Position numbers and translations under genes: made by a program | The notes under the pieces: model-generated | Told to the model about the DNA's origin: nothing | Databases searched by the model: none | What the model saw: the letters and a program-made list of their open reading frames with translations, nothing else | Assembly (NCBI GenBank): GCA_039805865.1 | Contig: JBDLTI010000033.1 | Coordinates: 1 to 19,572 of the forward strand | Source of the DNA: Fluviibacter sp039805865 | Lineage (GTDB): Bacteria; Pseudomonadota; Gammaproteobacteria; Burkholderiales; Rhodocyclaceae | Reading direction: 5' to 3' | DNA length: 19,572 nt | Shown: piece by piece, positions 7,893 to 13,937 of the stretch | How the letters are laid out: every line of letters starts with the position of its first letter | Numbering within the stretch: position 1 is the first letter of the stretch

Positions 7893-8876
7893 ATGACTAT
7901 CACTACGCAGCACCCCCTAGCACGTGTCCAGCACGTCCGCCGACTCCGGCAACTCATGGTCGGCATGCTCTGTCTGGTGAGCCTTCAATCATGGGCATGG
8001 AACGCTACCGGACACCGCGAGGTGGTCGCCATTGCCTGGTCTGCACTCACCCCGCAAACACAGGCCGCAATTGGATCGCTACTCCGCGAACAAGCTCTGA
8101 TTCCGAACCTGCAACACCTTTCTGCGCAGGACGCCTGGATGGCTGCCGCACCCTGGCCCGATGAGCTGCGCGACCAGGCAGAACCTAAAGGCACACTCGT
8201 GCCCGCACCTCGCTCGACACAACAATGGTTAGCGCGGGCACGCACCGGAGAGGGGACACGCCGCTGGCATTTTGCCGACCGCAATATTGCCAAGCCCTTC
8301 CATCACCAGAGCGCGCATGGCTTGCTGGAAGAAGCCCTAACCGAGCAGATTCGCTTGCTGAGTGACCCAACGCTATCGCACCAGGATCGTGCTGTGGCAC
8401 TGGCCTGGGTGAGCCATCTCGTGGCCGATGCCCACCAGCCCTTGCACACCGCTAGTCGCTTCGATCCCCTCGACCCCGGGCAACTCGATGCCGGCGGGAA
8501 TATGGTCACGGTATTGGATGCGGGACGCCGCCCGCCGGAACCGCTGAGTCTGCATCGCTGGTGGGACGAACTGCCTGGCCATGCCCGACCGGGCACCCCG
8601 CGCTTTGAAAAAGAAACGGCGCGACTATTAAATCAGGCGCAGCAAATACGCGATGCTGAAATCCAAACACCGCCCCTGCTCTGGATTGAAGAGTCCTTCA
8701 ACATTGCACGCGACCAGGTTTACCCGGGCCTCGTGCTTGACCCGGAAAAACCAGGCGCTTTCCTGGTCAGGCAGGATTACTGGCTAGAAGGCCGTGACAT
8801 CACTCGTGCCCGCATCGCACTCGCCGCTCGGCGGCTCGCTAATATCGTGGCCCGGGCACTCATAGACTTAAATTAA
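7893..8876 (+). CDS. Secreted S1/P1-type zinc-dependent nuclease
   Basis: S1/P1 nucleases are trinuclear-zinc enzymes that cut single-stranded DNA and RNA and remove 3'-phosphates from nucleotides. The 327-residue product has a signal sequence ending SWA, so the mature protein would begin with W36, matching the N-terminal Trp that binds zinc in P1. Every other P1 ligand has a counterpart with the same local spacing: H41 (mature 6), D90, H126, H175/D179/H185 in HLVADAHQPLH, and H221/D225 in LHRWWDE. It should be an active, exported enzyme. An AGAGG lies 12 bases before the ATG, rather far for a ribosome site. It is the only plus-strand gene in a minus-strand block, and its stop overlaps that of htpX by four bases. 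Substrate is unknown: phosphate or nucleotide scavenging is likely. Confidence 0.93.
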   Translation: MTITTQHPLARVQHVRRLRQLMVGMLCLVSLQSWAWNATGHREVVAIAWSALTPQTQAAIGSLLREQALIPNLQHLSAQDAWMAAAPWPDELRDQAEPKGTLVPAPRSTQQWLARARTGEGTRRWHFADRNIAKPFHHQSAHGLLEEALTEQIRLLSDPTLSHQDRAVALAWVSHLVADAHQPLHTASRFDPLDPGQLDAGGNMVTVLDAGRRPPEPLSLHRWWDELPGHARPGTPRFEKETARLLNQAQQIRDAEIQTPPLLWIEESFNIARDQVYPGLVLDPEKPGAFLVRQDYWLEGRDITRARIALAARRLANIVARALIDLN

Positions 8877-9715
8877 CGCGCCATCGCTTCCAGCCTTGCA
8901 ATACGTTCGGCTGTTTTAGGGTGAGTCGAAAATAGCGTATCTATCCCACCGCCTGCCAGCGGATTCATGATCATCATCTGTGCCGTTGCCGGATGTGCCT
9001 CAGCGGTAGGGAAGGGTATACCCCGTGCGTAAGCATCAATCTTTCCTAACGCGCTGGCTAGAGCCAACGGATCCCCACTGATTTCGGCACCGCCACGATC
9101 TGCTTCAAATTCACGTGCGCGTGAAATCGCCATCTGAATCAACATCGCGGCAATCGGTGCAATGATCGCAACAATAATGCTCACGACGGCATTGGCCGGG
9201 CGACCTTCTTCGTCGCGTCCACCGAAGAACATGGCGAAGTTGGCAAGCGCAGAAATGGCACCTGCCAAAGTTGCCGCAATCGTCGACGTGAGAATATCGC
9301 GATGCTTGACGTGCGCCAGCTCATGTGCCATCACGCCGCGCAACTCACGTTCGCTCAACAGACTAACGATACCGGTGGTTGCAGCCACTGCCGCGTTCTC
9401 CGGATTGCGTCCGGTGGCAAAGGCATTCGGTTGCGCTTCATCAATCAGATACACACGTGGCATCGGCAACGCGGCGCGCGCCGCCAGATCACGCACCATG
9501 TTGTACAGATACGGCGACGAAGTTTCATCCACGGGCTGCGCGTTATACATACGCAACACCATCTTGTCTGAAAACCAGTAGGCAAAGAAATTCATCCCGC
9601 CACCGATCAGCAACGCCATCATCATCCCTTCACGGCCACCGATCAGACCGCCGATCATCATGAACAGCGCCAGAATGGCCGCAAACAGTACCGTTGTTTT
9701 AAACCAGTTACCCAT
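8873..9715 (-). CDS. htpX: Membrane zinc metalloprotease HtpX
   Basis: HtpX is an inner-membrane M48 protease that helps degrade misfolded membrane proteins. Two N-terminal membrane helices (about 7-26 and 31-48) precede the catalytic motif HELAH (H131, E132, H135). Two further hydrophobic stretches (141-165 and 176-197) are followed by REFEAD with the third zinc ligand E204. Length 280 is close to the family norm. The ATG at 9715 has an AGAGGTGA ribosome site. It ends tail-to-tail with the S1/P1 nuclease, the two stop codons sharing TTAA, so no terminator separates them. A candidate heat-shock promoter lies upstream at the end of fmt. Confidence 0.96.
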   Translation of the reverse strand: MGNWFKTTVLFAAILALFMMIGGLIGGREGMMMALLIGGGMNFFAYWFSDKMVLRMYNAQPVDETSSPYLYNMVRDLAARAALPMPRVYLIDEAQPNAFATGRNPENAAVAATTGIVSLLSERELRGVMAHELAHVKHRDILTSTIAATLAGAISALANFAMFFGGRDEEGRPANAVVSIIVAIIAPIAAMLIQMAISRAREFEADRGGAEISGDPLALASALGKIDAYARGIPFPTAEAHPATAQMMIMNPLAGGGIDTLFSTHPKTAERIARLEAMAR

Positions 9716-9802
9716 GTCATCACCTCTACAGAGAATCGTTATGACCCATGGCGCCTATTAGAACCGCAGGCGCCTTAATAAATCCTTAGCAATTCACTCG
9801 GC

Positions 9803-9830
9803 AATTGGCGTTATGCCATCAATTTTCAAG
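9803..9830 (-). promoter_or_regulatory. Candidate sigma-32 (heat-shock) promoter for htpX
   Basis: On the minus strand CTTGAAA (9830-9824) matches the sigma-32 -35 consensus exactly. After 13 bases comes CGCCAATT (9810-9803), which matches five of the seven defined positions of CCCCATNT. The -35 overlaps the fmt stop codon. The leader to the htpX ATG would be about 80 bases. htpX is a heat-shock gene in E. coli, which makes the placement sensible, but the -10 is imperfect and chance matches are possible. The leader also holds two copies of the palindrome GGCGCC (9750-9755, 9769-9774). Confidence 0.35.
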
Positions 9831-10758
9831 TGAGTAGGGTACCCACAGGAATCGGATGGCCACGTAGGAACTCCGCCGCGGGCAAACGCTTACCGCCGGG
9901 TGCCTGCAAGATCTCTAAACACAAGGCACCTTCACCACAGGCCACTACAACGCCCGCTTCATCCGACGAAAGAACCGTACCCGGTTGACCAACACCATCG
10001 ACAACCCGTGCCGCCCAGATCTTGATCCCTTTGTCACCTGCATGCAGTACAGCACCGGGGAAGGGGTTATAGGCACGAATCTTCCGATCAAGCACCATAG
10101 CAGGTGCTTGCAGGTTTAATAAGGACTCCTGTTTTTCCAGCTTGTGCGCATAAGTCACACCAGCCTCAGGCTGCGCTACGGCAACGAGCATCTCGCCCGC
10201 TGCCAGTTTTTTCAGCACCGCAACAATTCGTTCGGCACCTAACGCCGCCAGGCGATCATGCAACAACGCCGTGGTATCCGTTGCCTCAATCCCAACGCGC
10301 GCATCATCAACCACGCCGCCAGTATCCAGGCCCACATCCATCTGCATGACGCAGACACCGGTTTCGGCATCACCGGCTTCAATCGCACGATGGATCGGCG
10401 CAGCACCACGCCAGCGCGGCAAGATGGAACCATGAATATTCAGGCAACCATATCGCGGCATATCCAGAACAGCCTGCGGCAGGATCAGGCCATAGGCCAC
10501 CACCACCAGCACATCGAGGTTGTAACTGCGCACCAGCGCCTGGGCTTCTTCATTGCGCAGTGATACCGGCTGTTCGACCGGTATGCCACGTTGCAAGGCC
10601 AACTGCTTCACCGGCGAAGGCGTCAACTGCATGCCACGACCCGAAGGCCGATCCGGTTGCGTCAACGCAACGACAACATTAAAGCCAGCATCCAGAATGG
10701 CCTGCAGCGCGCACTCTGCAAAGGCCGGTGTTCCGGCAAAGCCTACACGCAAGGTCAT
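9826..10758 (-). CDS. fmt: Methionyl-tRNA formyltransferase
   Basis: Fmt transfers a formyl group from 10-formyltetrahydrofolate to initiator Met-tRNA in the cytoplasm. The N-terminal formyltransferase fold begins RVGFAGTPAFAE, includes the family loop QPDRPSGRG, and carries the catalytic triad N107, H109 (in NIHGSILPRWRGAAPIHRAI) and D145 (in MDVGLDTGG). The C-terminal tRNA-binding barrel occupies about 205-310, with IRAYNPFPGA at its start. Length 310 is typical. Its ATG overlaps the def stop by four bases (ATGA), so def and fmt are translationally coupled, as in most bacteria. Confidence 0.97.
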   Translation of the reverse strand: MTLRVGFAGTPAFAECALQAILDAGFNVVVALTQPDRPSGRGMQLTPSPVKQLALQRGIPVEQPVSLRNEEAQALVRSYNLDVLVVVAYGLILPQAVLDMPRYGCLNIHGSILPRWRGAAPIHRAIEAGDAETGVCVMQMDVGLDTGGVVDDARVGIEATDTTALLHDRLAALGAERIVAVLKKLAAGEMLVAVAQPEAGVTYAHKLEKQESLLNLQAPAMVLDRKIRAYNPFPGAVLHAGDKGIKIWAARVVDGVGQPGTVLSSDEAGVVVACGEGALCLEILQAPGGKRLPAAEFLRGHPIPVGTLLT

Positions 10759-11258
10759 ACGTTCTGCCGTGCCAGCTTAGCCAGCTTATTCTTGATACGG
10801 GTCTGCTTTAACTGCGACAGATGATCGACAAAGACTTTGCCGTTCAAATGATCAATCTCGTGCTGGATGCAAATCGCCAGCAGCTCACCCGTTTCCAGTA
10901 CATGTTCTTTACCATCCAGATCCTGATAGCGAACGCGCACATCGGATGGGCGGTCCACCTTGTCATAAACGCCGGGCACAGAGAGGCAACCCTCTTCATA
11001 GGTCTGCATGCCACTCAACGACTCGATCACCGGGTTAACAAATGCCTGCAAACCTTTCTGATCTTCCGACACGTCGATTACCACCACACGCTGATGCACA
11101 TTCACCTGAGTCGCCGCTAGGCCAATACCCGGTGCTTCGTACATGGTCTCTGCCATATCCGCGACCAGCTTACGCAAGGCGGCATCAAACACCGTCACCG
11201 GCTTGGCTACTGTGCGTAGCCGTTCATCAGGAAATCTCAGTATCGGTAACAGGGCCAT
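10755..11258 (-). CDS. def: Peptide deformylase
   Basis: Def removes the formyl group from nascent proteins, undoing the modification made by Fmt. All three family motifs are present: GIGLAATQV (44-52), EEGCLSVPG with metal ligand C91, and QHEIDHLNG with H133, the catalytic E134 and H137. The length of 167 residues equals that of type 1 enzymes such as E. coli Def. The start at 11258 has only a weak GAG upstream. It is divergent from the secreted-protein gene at 11364, with a 105-base gap holding both promoters. Confidence 0.97.
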   Translation of the reverse strand: MALLPILRFPDERLRTVAKPVTVFDAALRKLVADMAETMYEAPGIGLAATQVNVHQRVVVIDVSEDQKGLQAFVNPVIESLSGMQTYEEGCLSVPGVYDKVDRPSDVRVRYQDLDGKEHVLETGELLAICIQHEIDHLNGKVFVDHLSQLKQTRIKNKLAKLARQNV

Positions 11259-11354
11259 GCGTGTACTCGTTATGGGCGCACCCGCGTTGCGGATGTGTAA
11301 AATGATTTATGCTTATCTCGGGCTGCCACAGAATGGCGCCGCTTTCGGATCAAT

Positions 11355-11360
11355 ATTATA
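11355..11360 (-). promoter_or_regulatory. Candidate -10 element for def-fmt
   Basis: A perfect TATAAT occurs on the minus strand just upstream of the divergent gene's ATG. The best -35 candidate is only TTGAAT at a 15-base spacing, inside the start of the divergent gene. The leader to def would be about 90 bases. It is a plausible but unproven promoter; no convincing one for the plus-strand gene was found in this gap. Confidence 0.3.
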
Positions 11361-11363
11361 GCG

Positions 11364-12227
11364 ATGCGTCCTAAATTCAATCGTGCTGTTTTACTGACCA
11401 TCGTCCTTATGGGGTTATCTTCGGTCGCGGCTTTGGCCGAGCCGCTGCCTCTGGTGGTGCCGGAAGCAGCTTTTGGCGCTCTGCCGCGCATTACGGGTGA
11501 TACGCTCAATCAGCGTTTGATGGATCAATACAGCACCATCCGGATACAGCTGTCTGAATCCGACGAACGCCTGCCACCTGATACACCACTCCTGGTGTTT
11601 CGGCAGGGCTTGCGCCTGAGCACGCCCGAAGGGCAAGTACTGGGCGTGCTTGCTGTGCCCGTTGGCAGCGGACACACGTTGAGCCAAAAAGCGGAATCAG
11701 CAGAAATTGCCAACCCGGATCAGGCAGGTGTGGCATGGATGCGCCTGCAATCGCTACAACAGGAAGTGATGCGGGGTGATAGCGTCATGACCCGTGCTGA
11801 AGCAAAAACATACGCACCCCCCATCTGCAAACCCTTACCCCTTGCTGAACGCCCCATGTCCACCCCACAGGTGATGGCCATCGTCAGCCAATCCAATAGA
11901 CTCGCCTCTGGCGGAGACCTCCTGGCCGTATCGGGCGGGTGCGCCGCTGGACTCACCCAGCGCAGCACCGTGACACTCTGGCGCCCCGCGGTAGCCACCT
12001 ATGGTCGCAAACTGGATCAACCGGTAGACGACACCCGCCATGACTCTGACAGCGTTTTCGATGACAACCCCGCCATTAGCCGCAGCCAGACACCGGGTCA
12101 TCGTGTCGGTAGCGCCGTAGTGGTGGTTTCCTACCCGAACACCGCTATCATCCGGATTCAACAAATCATCGAAGCGGTTCAACCCGGCGACCTTGTGCGC
12201 CTCAGCCCTACAAAGACTCAACCATGA
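11364..12227 (+). CDS. Secreted protein resembling the dprA-adjacent LysM family, LysM domain not visible
   Basis: The 287-residue product starts with a signal peptide (RPKFNRAVLLTIVLMGLSSV, cleavage near ALA at about residue 25). In many betaproteobacteria the gene between def and dprA codes for an exported LysM protein. The later part here keeps that layout: a VLGVLAVPVGSG segment (about 92-103), a SGGDLLAVSGG-CAAGL segment (about 182-197), and a closing IEAVQPGDLVRL. However, the expected N-terminal LysM motif (a YTVQxGDTLW-type repeat) is not there; the nearest hint is only GDTLNQRLMDQY at about 45-56. It may have lost peptidoglycan binding. Its stop overlaps the dprA ATG by four bases. 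Function is unknown; the family link rests on position and the C-terminal pattern. Confidence 0.75.
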   Translation: MRPKFNRAVLLTIVLMGLSSVAALAEPLPLVVPEAAFGALPRITGDTLNQRLMDQYSTIRIQLSESDERLPPDTPLLVFRQGLRLSTPEGQVLGVLAVPVGSGHTLSQKAESAEIANPDQAGVAWMRLQSLQQEVMRGDSVMTRAEAKTYAPPICKPLPLAERPMSTPQVMAIVSQSNRLASGGDLLAVSGGCAAGLTQRSTVTLWRPAVATYGRKLDQPVDDTRHDSDSVFDDNPAISRSQTPGHRVGSAVVVVSYPNTAIIRIQQIIEAVQPGDLVRLSPTKTQP

Positions 12228-13354
12228 CGCCAACCAGTGCAGCGCAAAACCAAGATGAGCTATGCGGCTGGTTAAACCTCACGCTGCCCGCCGGCATCGG
12301 CCCACGCAAGCAGCAGGAACTCCTGCGCGCCTTTGTCCACCCAGCCGCCATCTTTGATGCCGGCCTGAGCGCTGTGGCGGGCATTATCGGCAGCAAACTC
12401 GCGCAATCGCTATTTGATGGCCTGACCAATAAGGCACAGCAAGCACTTATTGCCACCACGCTGGCCTGGCTGAATGAACCGGGCCATCACATCGTGACCC
12501 TGGCCGACCGGGAGTACCCGCAACGACTGCTGGAATCGGCCGACCCACCGAGCCTGCTTTATGTCATTGGCGACCTCATCTATCTGAACTATGCGGCCAT
12601 TGGTGTGGTTGGCAGCCGCAACGCCACCCCGCAGGGCATCGAAAACGCACTGGCCTTCTCCCGGGTGCTGGCCGATGCCGGCTTCACCATCATCAGCGGC
12701 CTGGCACTCGGCATTGATGCGGCCGCCCATGAAGGCGCGCTACGTAGCGAGGCGCCGAGCGGCACCATTGCCATCATCGGCACTGGCATCGACCGGGTCT
12801 ACCCAGCCAGCAATAAGAAACTCGCACATATCATCACCAGCAAAGGCTGCATCATCTCCGAGTTTCCGCTCGGTACCGCGGCCACGGCGAGCAACTTCCC
12901 GCGCCGCAACCGGCTGATTGCCGGTTTATCGCAGGCCTGCCTAGTGGTGGAAGCCGCGCCGGCCTCCGGTTCTTTAATTACGGCCCGCCTGGCCGGCGAG
13001 CTAGGGCGTGATCTCTTTGCCATTCCGGGGTCAATCCACGCGCCGCAATATAAAGGCTGTCATGCGCTCATCAAACAGGGTGCCAAACTGGTGGAGTGCG
13101 CCCAGGACATTCTCGAAGAACTGCGCCCACAGGGCAGCAGCGCGCCAGACAGCACCCCTGATACGCCCTCCGGCAACCCGGCGCACGCGCCACTCATTAA
13201 TGCACTGGGGCACGACCCCAGTACGCTGGATCAATTAATCAGCCGTTCCGGGTTGACGGCAGACGTAGTTCTTGCGATGCTGACCGAACTCAGTCTGGAA
13301 GGTGTTGTGACAAACCTGCCGGGCGGGCGTTATCAACGCCTCATCCGCAGCTAA
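12224..13354 (+). CDS. dprA: DNA-processing protein DprA (Smf)
   Basis: DprA binds incoming single-stranded DNA and loads RecA during natural transformation; it is also kept in many species not known to take up DNA. An N-terminal helix-hairpin-like segment (about 10-65) leads into the Rossmann-like core. The core contains GVVGSRNATPQG (127-138), SGLALGIDAAAH (158-169), GTGIDRVYP (186-194), SEFPLG and FPRRNRLIAGLS (225-236). After a Pro/Ser-rich linker (302-322) comes a winged-helix domain (about 325-372, LDQLISRSGL... GGRYQRL). Length 376 is typical. It is coupled to the upstream secreted-protein gene and followed by smg after 47 bases. Confidence 0.96.
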   Translation: MTPTSAAQNQDELCGWLNLTLPAGIGPRKQQELLRAFVHPAAIFDAGLSAVAGIIGSKLAQSLFDGLTNKAQQALIATTLAWLNEPGHHIVTLADREYPQRLLESADPPSLLYVIGDLIYLNYAAIGVVGSRNATPQGIENALAFSRVLADAGFTIISGLALGIDAAAHEGALRSEAPSGTIAIIGTGIDRVYPASNKKLAHIITSKGCIISEFPLGTAATASNFPRRNRLIAGLSQACLVVEAAPASGSLITARLAGELGRDLFAIPGSIHAPQYKGCHALIKQGAKLVECAQDILEELRPQGSSAPDSTPDTPSGNPAHAPLINALGHDPSTLDQLISRSGLTADVVLAMLTELSLEGVVTNLPGGRYQRLIRS

Positions 13355-13401
13355 CCGGCATCTTTAGGCTATCTGACTGACCCAACGCGATAGGTTGCCC
13401 C

Positions 13402-13860
13402 ATGCTCGACATCCTTGTTTATCTATTCGAACACTTCGAAGAACTCGGCGCCGGTGACCAACAAACCACTTTTGAAGAGTCTCCGTTATCCGAGACCCTG
13501 ATCGAGGCCGGTTTCGAACGGGAAGAGATCGACGAGGCCTTTGGCTGGCTCGCCGGCCTGAGCGGCGAACGGCACCGCGCCATCTGCGCCCCTTCCGCCG
13601 AATCGGTGCGCATCTTTACCGATCGCGAATATGAACATCTCGGGCACGACTGCCTGAACTATCTATTTGCGCTGGAAAAGCAAAACGCCGTACCTGCCGG
13701 CCTGCGCGAACTGATCATCGACCGCGCCATGGCGATGGAAGACCTGACCCTGGATCACTTCAAAATCATCGTACTCATGGTGCTCTGGAGCCGCAACCAG
13801 GCGGTCGACGGATTGCTGGTCGAGACGCTGCTCGACGACATGAGCGCCCCCTATAATTAA
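13402..13860 (+). CDS. smg: Smg family protein (DUF494)
   Basis: The 152-residue acidic protein begins MLDILVYLFEHFEE, the family's characteristic opening, and ends in the conserved helical segment around LTLDHFKIIVLMVLWSRNQ (about 115-133). It has no signal peptide and should be cytoplasmic. The biochemical role is not established; the gene is commonly placed after dprA in beta- and gammaproteobacteria, as here. An AGG lies seven bases before the ATG. Confidence 0.93.
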   Translation: MLDILVYLFEHFEELGAGDQQTTFEESPLSETLIEAGFEREEIDEAFGWLAGLSGERHRAICAPSAESVRIFTDREYEHLGHDCLNYLFALEKQNAVPAGLRELIIDRAMAMEDLTLDHFKIIVLMVLWSRNQAVDGLLVETLLDDMSAPYN

Positions 13861-13881
13861 TAGCGCCGAATCACGGATTGC

Positions 13882-13910
13882 TTGCCAATCCCGGCGCGGC
13901 CTCCTATGAT
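13882..13910 (+). promoter_or_regulatory. Sigma-70-type promoter for topB
   Basis: TTGCCA (13882-13887) and TATGAT (13905-13910) each match the consensus at five of six positions and are exactly 17 bases apart. A start near 13917 would leave a leader of about 20 bases before the topB ATG at 13938. It lies in the 77-base gap after smg, making topB the likely first gene of a topB-DUF971-ubiE-ubiJ unit, with or without readthrough from smg. Confidence 0.6.
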
Positions 13911-13937
13911 GCGGCGGTCACTTACGAGAAGCACCCC

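Noticed and set aside
9750..9774. Two GGCGCC palindromes between htpX and fmt as a terminator
   Set aside because: The spacing gives only a weak stem and no T-run follows; I kept it only as a remark on the htpX leader.
13878..13937. TTG start for topB
   Set aside because: It overlaps the probable promoter, and the added residues do not resemble the family.
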